NCBI RefSeq assembly: GCF_003937825.1
Contig: NZ_RSFW01000010.1
Location: 232,635 to 296,634 of the forward strand
DNA from: Mesobacillus subterraneus
Lineage (GTDB): Bacteria > Bacillota > Bacilli > Bacillales > Cytobacillaceae
Length of the DNA: 64,000 nucleotides
Reading direction: 5' to 3'
In this document: piece by piece, positions 24,296-33,325 of the stretch
Numbering within the stretch: position 1 is the stretch's first letter
Layout: the number at the start of each line of letters is the position of its first letter
Position numbers and translations under genes: made by a program
Notes under the pieces: generated by a model
The model's input: the letters and a program-made list of their open reading frames with translations, nothing else
Database searches by the model: none
What the model was told of the DNA's origin: nothing

Positions 24296-25885
24296 ATGAA
24301 CGTTGTAGGAATATCAAACGAACTCTCCGCATTACTAAAAGGAAGCAATGTACAGGTACAGCTATCTGTTCCGCAGCTTGTCGAAAAAGTCCTGAACCGC
24401 AACGAAGGGCTATTGACGTCAACAGGTGCAGTCAGAGCGACTACTGGTAAATATACTGGCCGTTCACCTAAAGATAAATTCATTGTCGAAGAAGAATCCG
24501 TCAAGGACAAAATTGACTGGGGCTCAGTAAACCAGCCGATTTCTGAGGAATCCTTCACAAAGCTATATAATAAGGTATTGAATTACCTGAAAGAAAAAGA
24601 AGAAGTATTCGTATTCAAGGGATTTGCCGGCGCGGATAAAAAATACCGCCTGCCGATCCAGGTCATCAACGAATACGCATGGCACAACCTGTTCGCACAT
24701 CAATTATTCATTCGCCCGACTGAGGAAGAGCTTCCTGGCCACGAGTCCGAGTTCACAGTCATCTCCGCTCCTACTTTTAAAGCGGATCCTGAAGTTGATG
24801 GCACGAACTCAGAGACATTCATCATCGTATCTTTCGAACAGCGTGTCGTATTGATCGGCGGAACGGAATATGCAGGTGAAATGAAGAAGTCGATCTTCTC
24901 TGTGATGAACTATCTGCTGCCTGAAAACGGCATCCTTTCCATGCACTGCTCAGCAAACGTAGGACGCGAAGGTGATGTAGCATTGTTCTTCGGCCTTTCT
25001 GGAACAGGAAAGACTACTTTATCAGCAGATAATAACCGCCGCCTGATCGGCGATGACGAGCATGGCTGGTCAGCAAACGGTGTTTTCAACATCGAGGGCG
25101 GCTGCTATGCGAAGTGCATTAACTTGTCCAAGGAGAAAGAACCGCAAATTTATGAAGCAATCCGATTTGGGTCTGTCCTTGAAAATGTTGTGGTTGATGA
25201 AGAGACACGCGTAGCGGATTACGATGATGGCAGCCTGACAGAAAACACGCGCGCGGCATACCCAATCCAGGCAATTGACAATATCGTGGATCCTAGCATT
25301 GCCGGACATCCAAACGCAATCGTCTTCCTGACAGCTGATGCATTCGGCGTATTGCCTCCGATCGCCAAGCTGACGAAGGAACAAGCGATGTACCATTTCT
25401 TGAGCGGCTACACTTCCAAGCTTGCCGGTACGGAGCGCGGAATCACTTCACCTCAGGCAACGTTCTCAACTTGCTTCGGATCACCGTTCCTGCCGCTTGC
25501 CGCAACTCGATATGCGGAAATGCTTGGCGAGAAAATCGATGAGCACAACGCGAAGGTCTTCCTTGTGAACACAGGATGGACAGGCGGAGAATATGGAACA
25601 GGCAGCCGTATGAAGCTTGCCTACACGCGTGCAATGGTCCAGGCAGCACTCGAAGGCGAACTGAACAACGTCGAAACAGTCAAAGACGAAATCTTCGGCC
25701 TTGATATCCCTGCACACGTACCAGGTGTTCCTGACGACGTCCTGCAGCCGGTCAAGACATGGAGCGATAAAGAAGCATACTACGCCAAAGCAAACGAACT
25801 CGCAGATAAGTTCCGTGCAAACTTCAAAAAGTTCTCAAACGTACCATCCGAGATTGAAGAAAAAGGCGGACCCGCAGCGAAATAA
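24296..25885 (+). CDS. pckA: Phosphoenolpyruvate carboxykinase (ATP)
   Basis: A 529-residue enzyme converting oxaloacetate and ATP to PEP and CO2, the first step of gluconeogenesis. It carries the oxaloacetate-site arginine in TGRSPKDKF (54-62), Walker [10 protein letters not shown] (233-241), the metal-site DDEHGW and the conserved ENTRAAYP and NTGWTGG segments. The ATG is preceded by AAGGAAGG. A terminator follows. CcpN control is suggested by the box at 23948. Confidence 0.97.
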   Translation: MNVVGISNELSALLKGSNVQVQLSVPQLVEKVLNRNEGLLTSTGAVRATTGKYTGRSPKDKFIVEEESVKDKIDWGSVNQPISEESFTKLYNKVLNYLKEKEEVFVFKGFAGADKKYRLPIQVINEYAWHNLFAHQLFIRPTEEELPGHESEFTVISAPTFKADPEVDGTNSETFIIVSFEQRVVLIGGTEYAGEMKKSIFSVMNYLLPENGILSMHCSANVGREGDVALFFGLSGTGKTTLSADNNRRLIGDDEHGWSANGVFNIEGGCYAKCINLSKEKEPQIYEAIRFGSVLENVVVDEETRVADYDDGSLTENTRAAYPIQAIDNIVDPSIAGHPNAIVFLTADAFGVLPPIAKLTKEQAMYHFLSGYTSKLAGTERGITSPQATFSTCFGSPFLPLAATRYAEMLGEKIDEHNAKVFLVNTGWTGGEYGTGSRMKLAYTRAMVQAALEGELNNVETVKDEIFGLDIPAHVPGVPDDVLQPVKTWSDKEAYYAKANELADKFRANFKKFSNVPSEIEEKGGPAAK

Positions 25886-25903
25886 TTAATGAAAAATTAT
25901 TTG

Positions 25904-25930
25904 GCCATCTCTTTGGAGATGGCTTTTTAT
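25904..25930 (+). terminator. Terminator of pckA
   Basis: GCCATCTC (25904-25911) and GAGATGGC (25916-25923) form a perfect stem with TTTG loop, followed by TTTTTATTTT. Confidence 0.92.
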
Positions 25931-25984
25931 TTTGCTCTTCCTCTGCTTTTACACTTACACATTTCCAATTACAGAATCTCAAAT

Positions 25985-26011
25985 AAAAAACAGAGCACAA
26001 AAAGTGCTCTG
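25985..26011 (-). terminator. Terminator of ytmA-ytmB
   Basis: CAGAGCAC (25991-25998) pairs with GTGCTCTG (26004-26011) directly after the ytmB stop. Six T follow on the minus strand. Confidence 0.88.
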
Positions 26012-26012
26012 C

Positions 26013-26255
26013 TCAGTTCGTTGAATTTAGTGAGACCAGCTGATAGGTCAGTGTTGTTGTATTTTCTGTCCATTCGACTTTCGTGATGACACCTGTTCCG
26101 GTCAGGTCACCTTCGATCGTTTTTTTGACTTCTAGCGGAATGTCAATTGGATAAAGCCTGTAGCCTTCCTTGGTCAAAGAGAAGAAATTGTCTTCGAGCC
26201 TTTTTTCGCGGCCCTTTGTCACGATCATTGTATTCAACTCTAATGGCATTCCCAT
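26013..26255 (-). CDS. ytmB: DUF2584 family protein YtmB
   Basis: An 80-residue protein of mixed strands and helices (MGMPLELNTMIVTKG at the start, YRLYPIDIPLEV in the middle) without membrane segment or metal motif. It matches the small YtmB/DUF2584 family found beside pckA and ytmA in Bacillus. Function is unknown. The ATG at 26255 has GAGGAGCGAGT upstream. It is co-directional with ytmA, 40 bp away. Confidence 0.8.
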   Translation of the reverse strand: MGMPLELNTMIVTKGREKRLEDNFFSLTKEGYRLYPIDIPLEVKKTIEGDLTGTGVITKVEWTENTTTLTYQLVSLNSTN

Positions 26256-26295
26256 TGTACTCGCTCCTCTTCACTTATAACTTCACTTTATTTTA

Positions 26296-27084
26296 TCATT
26301 GTTCCGGCTGAGATTTCATCCAATTCGTTAAATCGGACACCACTTTCCTGTTCATCACTGGCGGGAAGTAATGTGTATAGTCATCAAAATACCAGCTTTC
26401 GACAGGCTTGTCCAATTCCTTCAGCCTTTTCTCGAGGCGGTATGAGTGTTCAATTGATACATTATGGTCCTTCCTGCCGTGGATCAGCAATACTGGTGCT
26501 TTTAGGTTCTCGATCTGATACAGCGGTGTCCTGAATTTATATCGTTTGGGCACTTTTTTCGGCGAGCCGCCAATAACCCGTTTCATCATCCTCCGCATAT
26601 CTTTTCGCTCCACATAGGTCAAAAACATATCGGTCACGCCTCCCCATGTTACGACTGAGGCTGTTTCCGGAAAGTTGATCCCTGTCAGCAACGCCATCAA
26701 CCCGCCTCGGGAAAAACCGAAGACATGAATCCGTTCCACCCATGGTAACGATTGCAGCAGTTGAAAGCCGGCAAAGGCATCGACCCGGTCCTCACCGCCA
26801 AAGTCTTCGTCCCCTTCACCGCCCTGGTTGCCCCGGTAAAACGGCGCAAACACAGTAAAGCCCTCTGAAGCAAACTGGGTAATCCTCGCAGGCCTCACCT
26901 TTCCGACATTTTTGATTCCTCCGCGCAAATAAAGGAAACCCTCTGTCCCGCTTCCGTCAGCCGGTTTGGCCAGCAAGCCTTTGATTCGTAAGCCGCCCGC
27001 ATAATAGGTCACCATTTCGAGCTCGACCGCCGGATTTGGAGATGGGAACTTGTAAGCTGTTATTATTTGCCCGTCAATTGGCAC
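26296..27084 (-). CDS. ytmA: Alpha/beta hydrolase YtmA (S9 peptidase-like)
   Basis: A 262-residue hydrolase with the nucleophile elbow GFSRGG, the acid in LLIHGRKDHNV and the catalytic His in DDYTHYF, all in the order of prolyl-oligopeptidase-like domains. The natural substrate is not known. I set the start at the GTG at 27084 (VPIDGQI), with AAAGGAG 8 bp upstream; the longer open frame to 27258 crosses the ytlA start region and is not supported. It is divergent from ytlA. Confidence 0.85.
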   Translation of the reverse strand: MPIDGQIITAYKFPSPNPAVELEMVTYYAGGLRIKGLLAKPADGSGTEGFLYLRGGIKNVGKVRPARITQFASEGFTVFAPFYRGNQGGEGDEDFGGEDRVDAFAGFQLLQSLPWVERIHVFGFSRGGLMALLTGINFPETASVVTWGGVTDMFLTYVERKDMRRMMKRVIGGSPKKVPKRYKFRTPLYQIENLKAPVLLIHGRKDHNVSIEHSYRLEKRLKELDKPVESWYFDDYTHYFPPVMNRKVVSDLTNWMKSQPEQ

Positions 27085-27202
27085 TGTAAGCACTCCTTTT
27101 ATATGAAATTTTTTCGATATTGCCACTGGGCATTCACACATTTTTCGCTCATTCATACGATATCTTAAGCCCAATTTAAGACTGATTTTAGGAGGCATTT
27201 TT

Positions 27203-28198
27203 ATGAAAAAATGGTTGAAAGCCGGTTTTGCTTTATTTTTGATGGCAGTACTCATCATCCCTCTGGCTGCTTGCGGTCAAGACAAGGTACAGACTGTAAA
27301 AGTCGCAGAGGTTACACGATCGATCTTCTATGCTCCTCAATATGTTGCCCTTGAAAAAGGATTTTTCGAGGAGGAAGGGTTAAAAATCGAACTGACGACA
27401 GCTTGGGGCGGCGACAAGACGATGACTGCCGTGCTTTCAAACGCAGCGGATATCGCGCTGGTTGGATCAGAGACATCCATCTATGTCTATGCCCAGGGTT
27501 CAAGTGACCCTGTCATCAACTTCGCTCAACTGACCCAGACAGACGGCACATTCCTCGTAGCAAGAGAGAAAATCGATGATTTTTCATGGGACCAGTTAAA
27601 AGGATCCACCTATCTTGGCCAGCGTACTGGCGGAATGCCGCAAATGGTCGGTGAATTCGTCCTCAAAAAGCACGGAATCGATCCAAAAGCAGATTTAGAG
27701 ATGATCCAAAATATTGATTACGCGAATATTCCTAATGCCTTCGCCTCCGGTACTGGCGACTTCGTCCAGCTTTTCGAACCGCAGGCAAGCCTGTTTGAAA
27801 AAGAAGGCAAAGGCCATATCGTTGCTTCGTTCGGAACGGAGTCCGGTCATGTACCATATACCACATTCATGGCGAAACAAAGCTATATGAAGGAAAATCC
27901 TGAAACGATCGAGAAGTTCACACGCGCGATTTACAAAGCACAGCAATGGGTCGACTCCCATAGCGCAAAAGAAACAGCTGAAGCCATCAAGGCTTATTTT
28001 CAGGATACGGATATTGAGCTGATTGAAACTGTCGTAGAACGATATAAAAGCCAGGGATCCTATGCCACTGATCCAATCCTCGATGAGGAAGAGTGGAACA
28101 ACCTGCAGGACATCATGGATGAAGCAGGAGAACTTCCTAAAGAAGTGAGCCATGAAACCCTAGTTAACACCGAGGTGGCCGGCAAAGTCATGAAATAA
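27203..28198 (+). CDS. ytlA: ABC importer substrate-binding lipoprotein YtlA
   Basis: A 331-residue lipoprotein (signal peptide ending LIIPLAAC, Cys24) of the NMT1/ThiY/SsuA-like binding-protein family, with VTRSIFYAPQYVALEKGFFEEEGL near the N-terminus. The family carries nitrate, taurine, alkanesulfonate or thiamine-precursor-like ligands. The ligand here is not known, and no riboswitch is visible upstream. The ATG follows TTAGGAGG. It is the first gene of ytlA-ytlC-ytlD. Confidence 0.9.
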   Translation: MKKWLKAGFALFLMAVLIIPLAACGQDKVQTVKVAEVTRSIFYAPQYVALEKGFFEEEGLKIELTTAWGGDKTMTAVLSNAADIALVGSETSIYVYAQGSSDPVINFAQLTQTDGTFLVAREKIDDFSWDQLKGSTYLGQRTGGMPQMVGEFVLKKHGIDPKADLEMIQNIDYANIPNAFASGTGDFVQLFEPQASLFEKEGKGHIVASFGTESGHVPYTTFMAKQSYMKENPETIEKFTRAIYKAQQWVDSHSAKETAEAIKAYFQDTDIELIETVVERYKSQGSYATDPILDEEEWNNLQDIMDEAGELPKEVSHETLVNTEVAGKVMK

Positions 28199-28215
28199 CA
28201 GGAGGTTGCAGCCTA

Positions 28216-28992
28216 ATGGACTTTTTGACATTAAGAGGGATCCATCACACTTATTTTACAAAAACATCTGCTGTTACTGCATTAAATGATATTTCACTCG
28301 ATGTCCAGGAGGGAGAATTTGTTTCTTTCCTGGGTCCGAGCGGCTGCGGCAAAACTACATTGCTTTCGATCATAGCAGGTCTGCTCGACCCAACATATGG
28401 CCAGGTAAAATTGGAAGGCAAATCCGTAAAGGAAGCAGCCGATAAAACCGGATATATGCTGCAGCAGGACTATCTTTTTCCGTGGAAAACGATCGAGGAA
28501 AATATCTTGCTAGGCTTGAAGGTCAGCAAAACTTTGGATGACACAAAGAAGAAAGAGGTTTTGTCCCTGCTCAGGCAAATGGGACTGGAAAACGTGGAAT
28601 CGCTATACCCTAAACAACTTTCCGGCGGGATGCGCCAGCGCGTGGCCCTGGTAAGGACACTGGCAACCGAGCCTAAGCTGCTGATGCTCGATGAACCTTT
28701 CTCCGCCTTGGATTATCAAACAAAGCTGAAGCTTGAGGACCTCGTTTCAAACACTTTCAAGACATTTGGAAAAACTGCGATACTGGTAACCCACGATATC
28801 GGGGAAGCGATAGCCATGAGCGACCGAATCTTTTTGTTCTCACCCAGCCCGGGCCGTTTGCATAAAACCTTCACTATTCCGGAAGAACTGAGGAATTTGA
28901 CCCCTTTCAACGCCAGGAACCATTCTTTATACAATGAATTGTTCAAGAAAATATGGAAGGAGTTGGAATCCATTGAACCCGAAGAAAACTGA
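28216..28992 (+). CDS. ytlC: ABC importer ATPase YtlC
   Basis: A 258-residue nitrate/sulfonate-type ABC ATPase. It has Walker [10 protein letters not shown] (about residues 42-50), Q-loop [11 protein letters not shown], signature LSGGMRQR, Walker B LLMLDEPF and switch VTHD. It lies 17 bp after ytlA behind CAGGAGG, and its last 20 bases overlap the start of ytlD. Confidence 0.94.
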   Translation: MDFLTLRGIHHTYFTKTSAVTALNDISLDVQEGEFVSFLGPSGCGKTTLLSIIAGLLDPTYGQVKLEGKSVKEAADKTGYMLQQDYLFPWKTIEENILLGLKVSKTLDDTKKKEVLSLLRQMGLENVESLYPKQLSGGMRQRVALVRTLATEPKLLMLDEPFSALDYQTKLKLEDLVSNTFKTFGKTAILVTHDIGEAIAMSDRIFLFSPSPGRLHKTFTIPEELRNLTPFNARNHSLYNELFKKIWKELESIEPEEN

Positions 28993-29779
28993 ACTCCTTC
29001 ACCAGCAGTATTTAAAAGGACTGAGCCGTGAGCGAAAAATCGTACGACTGTATCAGCTGCTGATTTTCATCGCGTTTTTTGCCAGCTGGGAAACTTCAAG
29101 CCAGCAAAAGTGGATTGATCCGCTCCTGTTCAGCTCCCCGTCAAAGATATGGAATTTGCTTATTGAAAAAACGATGGATGGATCACTTGCCGTCCATATA
29201 GGGGTGACCCTGGCAGAAACCGTCCTTGGATTCATCCTTGGAACACTGGTCGGTACGGTGCTTGCCGCCTTGCTATGGTGGTCACCGATGCTGTCTAAAA
29301 TTCTGGATCCTTACCTCGTCGTGCTGAACTCCATGCCGAAGGTGGCACTTGGACCGATCCTGATTGTTGCTCTCGGCACCAATCTATCCTCCATCGTGGC
29401 GATGGGTGCGATCATCTCCGTCATTATCACGACAATCGTTGTTTATACGGCTTTTAAGGAAGTCGACCCAAACTACCTCAAGGTTCTGCAGACATTCGGC
29501 GCAACAAGGACTCAATCCTTCAGGGAAGCGATCTTACCGGCATCCTTTCCGACAATCATCTCCACATTGAAGGTCAACGTCGGTCTATCCTGGGTGGGTG
29601 TCATCGTTGGGGAATTCCTCGTATCAGCAAGAGGTCTCGGATATATGATCATTTACGGGTTCCAGGTGTTCAACTTCACGCTCGTATTCCTGTCGCTGTT
29701 CGTCATCGCCGTCTTTGCGACGGTCATGTACCAGCTGGTCGAGCTGCTCGAAAAGAAGCTTATCAAAAATAATCAGTGA
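28973..29779 (+). CDS. ytlD: ABC importer permease YtlD
   Basis: A 268-residue permease of the SsuC/TauC class with about six helices. It carries the cytoplasmic EAA-type loop [20 protein letters not shown] that contacts the ATPase. I chose the TTG at 28973 because GGAAGGAG is about 9 bp upstream inside ytlC; the ATG at 28934 has no site. A hairpin terminator follows. Confidence 0.9.
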   Translation: MNPKKTELLHQQYLKGLSRERKIVRLYQLLIFIAFFASWETSSQQKWIDPLLFSSPSKIWNLLIEKTMDGSLAVHIGVTLAETVLGFILGTLVGTVLAALLWWSPMLSKILDPYLVVLNSMPKVALGPILIVALGTNLSSIVAMGAIISVIITTIVVYTAFKEVDPNYLKVLQTFGATRTQSFREAILPASFPTIISTLKVNVGLSWVGVIVGEFLVSARGLGYMIIYGFQVFNFTLVFLSLFVIAVFATVMYQLVELLEKKLIKNNQ

Positions 29780-29781
29780 AG

Positions 29782-29809
29782 AAGCCGGGTCAAAACTCCC
29801 GGCTTTTTT
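29782..29809 (+). terminator. Terminator of the ytlACD operon
   Basis: AAGCCGGG (29782-29789) and CCCGGCTT (29798-29805) are followed by a T-run, two bases after the ytlD stop. Confidence 0.92.
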
Positions 29810-29840
29810 CTTACAGGCATCTTGCCCATAAAGTGGGTTT

Positions 29841-29921
29841 CGCCAATAAAAATAGATTTTCGCCAATAAAGCTGTGAACCCCGCCAATAAAATCAGATTT
29901 TCGCCAATAAAGTTGTGAACA
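29841..29921. repeat. Two 40-bp tandem units with CGCCAATAAA
   Basis: CGCCAATAAA occurs four times in 70 bp. The pattern CGCCAATAAAA-N-AGATTTTCGCC-AATAAAG-N-TGTGAAC is present twice in tandem, with few changes between the copies. It lies in the convergent space between ytlD and ytkD. Its reverse complement TTTATTGGCG resembles the TTTATAGCGA motif of the array at 40091-40200. Confidence 0.75.
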
Positions 29922-29965
29922 TCATCTTTTTTATCAGAACAACCATACAGGTTTCAGCAATTTAT

Positions 29966-30003
29966 CACAAAAAAGCAGCAACCCCTTATGGGATTACCGC
30001 TTT
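29966..30003 (-). terminator. Terminator of ytkD
   Basis: On the minus strand AAAGCGGTAATCCC and GGGGTTGCTGCTTTTTT form an imperfect stem that ends in a T-run, just after the ytkD stop. Confidence 0.65.
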
Positions 30004-30471
30004 TTAGAGCTTTTCCTTCAAAAATTCAAGGCTGTGCTTCATTACATCGTCCTTCATAATAAAACTATATTCATCTTTCATTCTCTCTGCCAGCAGGTCC
30101 CCGCTGATCAGCTCTGGTCCGCCTGTTTCGAGATAATCATCCTGCGGAGTGATCCTGGCAGCCTCGCCATAAAAAATCCTTTTTACAAAAGTGCCATCAT
30201 CTCCGCTAACCTGATATTCTCCAATGCTATCAAGAACTTTTAATACCGCGCCTGTTTCCTCCATGACCTCTCTGTGGGCAGCTTCCTCAAGCGTTTCGCC
30301 TTCCTCAACCTTTCCGCCGGGAAACTCCAGGCCGCGTTCACTATGCCGGGTGAGCAGCCAATCTCCTTGGTATTGGCAAATCACCAATACATGTTTTGCT
30401 TTTTCAGCAAAGACACCGTCCTGGAAAACCAGAGTCACTTTTGCCCCATTTTGATCGGTAAACTTCTCCAT
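30004..30471 (-). CDS. ytkD: NUDIX hydrolase YtkD (nucleoside triphosphatase)
   Basis: A 155-residue NUDIX protein with a full box: GGKVEEGETLEEAAHREVME plus ETG (about 52-74). YtkD of B. subtilis hydrolyses purine nucleoside triphosphates, including oxidised dGTP, and so acts in mutation avoidance, notably in spores. The ATG at 30471 has AGGAGAG upstream. It is monocistronic by its flanking hairpins. Confidence 0.9.
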   Translation of the reverse strand: MEKFTDQNGAKVTLVFQDGVFAEKAKHVLVICQYQGDWLLTRHSERGLEFPGGKVEEGETLEEAAHREVMEETGAVLKVLDSIGEYQVSGDDGTFVKRIFYGEAARITPQDDYLETGGPELISGDLLAERMKDEYSFIMKDDVMKHSLEFLKEKL

Positions 30472-30522
30472 TCAAATCTCTCCTGCGAGTCATCTATCCC
30501 CATTATAATGCAAAAAGGAATA

Positions 30523-30546
30523 AACCGCAGACATCAGTCTGCGGTT
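30523..30546 (-). terminator. Terminator of the 106-residue gene
   Basis: AACCGCAGAC (30523-30532) and GTCTGCGGTT (30537-30546) form a perfect 10-bp stem. A moderately T-rich tail (TATTCCTTTTT) follows on the minus strand. Confidence 0.8.
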
Positions 30547-30549
30547 GAA

Positions 30550-30870
30550 TCACTCTTCAGGCAGGATCCCCATGCTGCGAATATGGCTCCTGGCTTCTTC
30601 ATCACCTAGTTTATAAATCATTTCATAAGTCTGGACAAGTTGTCTGTCGAGCGCATCATTTTCACGGTCGTAATGGTACTGCACATAAGGAACGTGCGCT
30701 CTCATGAAATTTTGCCAGCCTGTAGAATAGCTCTGGTCAAAAATTTCCCTTAACGCAGTGATCTCTTCATCATTTGCCTCAATTTTAAAATTCCATGGAG
30801 AAGCTGTGGATACGCTCGAAATCTCGCCTTCGCTGATGTTGATATAGTATGTTTTTTTGCCTTCTGGCAT
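30550..30870 (-). CDS. Conserved small cytosolic protein, unknown
   Basis: A 106-residue protein: MPEGKKTYYINIS, a short strand region (SSVSTASPWNFKIEA), then helices with FMRAHVPYVQYHYDRENDALD and ARSHIRSMGILPEE. I remember close relatives beside ytkD in other Bacillus genomes, often loosely named 'hydrolase' without evidence. There is no signal peptide or catalytic motif. The ATG at 30870 is 6 bp after GAGGTG; the GTG at 30879 lies within that site. Confidence 0.78.
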   Translation of the reverse strand: MPEGKKTYYINISEGEISSVSTASPWNFKIEANDEEITALREIFDQSYSTGWQNFMRAHVPYVQYHYDRENDALDRQLVQTYEMIYKLGDEEARSHIRSMGILPEE

Positions 30871-30879
30871 GTACCTCAC

Positions 30880-31131
30880 CTCATGTTTATCGTTCCCTGC
30901 GTCTATATTCGTTTATACTGAATATCATTAAATTAATCATATTTTTCTGCAGCTATAATTTGCGCCATACTGTTGCTATTGTGTTAAAATGGATAGCAAA
31001 TATAGAGAAGCAATAGCAGTCAGACCTTCAGGAAAAACCTTCACCGCAAGGCATATTTTTTCCTATGAAGGGTATTAAATATATATAAGATCAATTGGAT
31101 TATGGACTAAAAGAAGGAGAGGTGAAAAGAA
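30880..31131. other. Divergent intergenic region
   Basis: About 250 bp between two divergent genes. An AAGGAGAGGTGAAAAG ribosome site ends it at about 31114-31129. No operator or RNA motif was recognised. Confidence 0.4.
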
Positions 31132-31389
31132 ATGAAATTAATTGATGAGCTATACGAACTATACCGCCATAAATTGACTGGTGATGAAGAGGATATCGAT
31201 ATGCTCGCTTTTGCCTTCCTTGAAGAAATGAGCCGTGAAGACTTGCTAAAAATCATTCAGGATCTTGATAAGCAAGAGCTTTATGATCTGATGGGCCTGT
31301 ATTTGATCGAGAGCCTAAAGGGGAAGTTTGCTCAAGATGATTTCGGCGCACGTTCAGTGAATTCCTATCCATCTCGCAATGTTCATTAA
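31132..31389 (+). CDS. DUF6154 family small protein
   Basis: An 85-residue acidic, helical protein (LYELYRHKLTGDEEDID, AFAFLEEMSREDLLKII, ELYDLMGLYLIESLKGKFA). It matches my memory of the DUF6154 family found next to dps and ytzI in Bacillaceae. No function is known. Its ribosome site is very strong (AAGGAGAGGTG) and a good terminator follows, so it is certainly expressed as a gene. Confidence 0.83.
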   Translation: MKLIDELYELYRHKLTGDEEDIDMLAFAFLEEMSREDLLKIIQDLDKQELYDLMGLYLIESLKGKFAQDDFGARSVNSYPSRNVH

Positions 31390-31413
31390 AAAGTCTCGAT
31401 TCCATACATACAG

Positions 31414-31438
31414 ACCGGCTTTCCAGCTGGTTTTTTTC
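31414..31438 (+). terminator. Terminator of the DUF6154 gene
   Basis: ACCGGCT (31414-31420), loop TTCC, AGCTGGT (31425-31431) and a run of T. Confidence 0.82.
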
Positions 31439-31453
31439 TTTTTATAAGCAGAC

Positions 31454-31485
31454 AAAACCGGCCGCAAAATTCTCGGCCGGTTTTT
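31454..31485 (-). terminator. Terminator of dps (symmetrical, may act both ways)
   Basis: AAAACCGGCCG (31454-31464) and CGGCCGGTTTT (31474-31484) form a perfect 11-bp stem just after the dps stop. T or A flanks it on both sides, so it could act in both directions. Confidence 0.88.
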
Positions 31486-31488
31486 CTG

Positions 31489-31929
31489 TTATCCCAAATA
31501 TGCCTTGAACATCCACATATGCTTGCGCAGGCTCATTTTCACTTCTGTCAGCATGTCAGCAGTCGCAGCATCCTCTTCTTTTTCTGCAAGCTCGATGCCT
31601 TCCTGTAGCTCGTCCACGATAGTAGCGAAGTCGTCATGCAATTGTTTGACCATATCGTCTTCTTTTTCATTGCCCTCTGCTTCATTGATTGAAGACAATT
31701 CCAGACATTCTTTCAGTGTTGCGACTGGTTTGCCTTCCAGTGCAAGAATTCTTTCTGCGAATTCATCAATGATCGTCGCCGCTTCGTTATAGAGCTCCTC
31801 GAATTTCGTATGAAGTGTAAAGAAATGGCGGCCTTTTACGTACCAGTGATAATTATGCAGCTTTGTGTAAAGCACCGTCCAGTTCGCAACCTGTTGGTTT
31901 ACTGCTTGAATTAAATCGGATTGTGCCAT
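31489..31929 (-). CDS. dps: Dps-family iron storage/DNA protection protein
   Basis: A 146-residue four-helix ferritin-like protein. The inter-subunit ferroxidase ligands are visible in LHNYHWYVKGRHFFTLHTKFEELY (about 24-47) and DEFAERILALEG (55-66). Dps stores iron using hydrogen peroxide and protects DNA. It matches B. subtilis Dps (YtkB) at this locus. ATG 31929 follows AGGAGG. PerR or sigma-B control is known in relatives, but I saw no clear PerR box. Confidence 0.92.
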   Translation of the reverse strand: MAQSDLIQAVNQQVANWTVLYTKLHNYHWYVKGRHFFTLHTKFEELYNEAATIIDEFAERILALEGKPVATLKECLELSSINEAEGNEKEDDMVKQLHDDFATIVDELQEGIELAEKEEDAATADMLTEVKMSLRKHMWMFKAYLG

Positions 31930-32063
31930 GTTTCGTTCATCCTCCTTTTATACATAGTTGTATATTCCCCTGCCCTCGCTCCTAAAAACATCTTGCCAGC
32001 AACTTTTTTCCTATGGCAGAAAAGAACATGCTACAATAATTTTGAAGCAAAGGAGGCCGTTTT

Positions 32064-32222
32064 ATGTATACCGTTTTGATTATCTCCGTCATCATTGTTA
32101 TCATTGTCCTGGTTTTAAGTGTCGTGACCACATCCAAGGCATATCAGTATAAACACATAATTGACCCAATCGACAATCATCAGGAAAATTCAACCGAAAC
32201 CCAATCAGGGGATAATAAATAA
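32064..32222 (+). CDS. ytzI: Small membrane protein YtzI
   Basis: A 52-residue protein with one N-terminal helix (residues 3-22, VLIISVIIVIIVLVLSVV) and a polar tail with HIIDPIDNHQEN. The ATG at 32064 lies behind a strong AAGGAGG. It matches the YtzI family of Bacillus, of unknown function. A hairpin starts at its stop codon. Confidence 0.8.
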   Translation: MYTVLIISVIIVIIVLVLSVVTTSKAYQYKHIIDPIDNHQENSTETQSGDNK

Positions 32223-32244
32223 AGGAGCTGCCAGCAGCTCCTTT
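32220..32244 (+). terminator. Hairpin after ytzI
   Basis: AAAGGAGCTG (32221-32230) and CAGCTCCTTT (32235-32244) form a perfect 10-bp stem. The T-run is short (TTT), so termination may be partial. Confidence 0.6.
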
Positions 32245-32277
32245 GATCAGTTCATATAAAGAAGGGATTCATGCTCC

Positions 32278-32532
32278 ATGCTAAAAAAAGCATTCATCGG
32301 CATCATCCGGTTTTATCAGGTGGTCATATCGCCCTTGAAGCCGCCATCATGCCGTTTTTACCCAACATGCTCACATTACGGACTTGAAGCAATCAAGCGG
32401 TTTGGGCCGTTCAAAGGCGGATGGCTGACGATTGTGCGCATCCTGAAGTGCCATCCCTTACACCCGGGCGGCATTGATCCGGTTCCTGAAGAGTGGCCGT
32501 CAAAGAAAAAAACGAAAGCCCATCAGCATTAA
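32278..32532 (+). CDS. yidD: Membrane protein insertion efficiency factor YidD
   Basis: An 84-residue protein with an amphipathic N-terminus and the family hallmark [16 protein letters not shown] (about 24-39), then [16 protein letters not shown]. YidD helps YidC-mediated membrane insertion; the B. subtilis orthologue is YtjA. The ATG at 32278 has AGAAGGG upstream. It converges on the carbonic anhydrase gene with 3 bp between stops. Confidence 0.92.
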   Translation: MLKKAFIGIIRFYQVVISPLKPPSCRFYPTCSHYGLEAIKRFGPFKGGWLTIVRILKCHPLHPGGIDPVPEEWPSKKKTKAHQH

Positions 32533-32535
32533 CGA

Positions 32536-33099
32536 TTATTGATCATATCCATTGATGACCTGATCCAGCCTTCCTGTTGCAGGATCGATCACCAGGCCAT
32601 GGACAGGCACATCTTTTGGCATCAGGGGATGGTTTTTGACGATTTCAACACTGTGCGCCACACTGTCTTTCACATTGTCGAAGCCGTGAAGCCATTCCTT
32701 TACATCAATCCCTGAATAGCTAAGGGTACCAAGGGTATCTTCTGCAACACCGCGCTTTTTCATTTCATCAATGACGATATCTGGCTTCATCCCGCTCATC
32801 CCGCAATCGTAATGGCCGATGATGGCCACTTCTTCTGCCTTCAGCTGATAAACAGCGACAAGTAAGCTTCTCATAATACTCCCAAAAGGATGCATGATCA
32901 GTGCCCCAGCATTCTTGACGACTTTCACATCACCATTACGGATATTCAATGCTCTTGGCAAGAGTTCGACAAGCCTTGTATCCATGCATGTCAAAATAAC
33001 CATCTTTTTATTCGGGAATTTGGTTGTCGTGAACTCTTCATATTTTTTCTCAGCCACGAACTGTTCATTGAATTGAAGGATTTCATCAAGCATTCTCAT
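32536..33099 (-). CDS. ytiB: Beta-carbonic anhydrase YtiB
   Basis: A 187-residue enzyme for hydration of CO2 to bicarbonate. Zinc ligands and the Asp-Arg pair lie in CMDTRLVE and GHYDCGM, as in beta-class enzymes. The ATG at 33099 has AAAGGAG 8 bp upstream; an open frame reaching 33279 is leader. A Zur box lies about 120 bp upstream in the shared divergent region, so zinc might influence it too. Confidence 0.9.
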   Translation of the reverse strand: MRMLDEILQFNEQFVAEKKYEEFTTTKFPNKKMVILTCMDTRLVELLPRALNIRNGDVKVVKNAGALIMHPFGSIMRSLLVAVYQLKAEEVAIIGHYDCGMSGMKPDIVIDEMKKRGVAEDTLGTLSYSGIDVKEWLHGFDNVKDSVAHSVEIVKNHPLMPKDVPVHGLVIDPATGRLDQVINGYDQ

Positions 33100-33214
33100 C
33101 TTCTCTACTCCTTTTAAAAAAATTCTCTTTTTCCTAGCATACCTCAAATCATCTTTTAACTGAAATTTTTTACTTGCTTTTATCGCTAACCTTTTGTATG
33201 ATACAGAAGGTAAA

Positions 33215-33229
33215 TCGTAATCATTACGA
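33215..33229 (+). promoter_or_regulatory. Zur box upstream of the zinc-binding protein gene
   Basis: TCGTAATCATTACGA is a perfect palindrome and matches the Bacillus Zur consensus TCGTAATNATTACGA. A weaker second site, TCGTAATGAATCCG, lies at about 33288-33301, nearer the ribosome site. Repression by zinc is inferred. Confidence 0.9.
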
Positions 33230-33325
33230 ATTGATATTTTAATAGTTGGACTAGAACAATAAAAGTATAAAAGTAGCACCTAATAAATCGTAATGAATCC
33301 GTTTTAAATAAAAGGGGGCATCACC

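Noticed and set aside
33100..33279. N-terminal extension of the carbonic anhydrase to 33279
   Set aside because: It runs across the Zur box and promoter region, and a strong AAAGGAG lies before the ATG at 33099.
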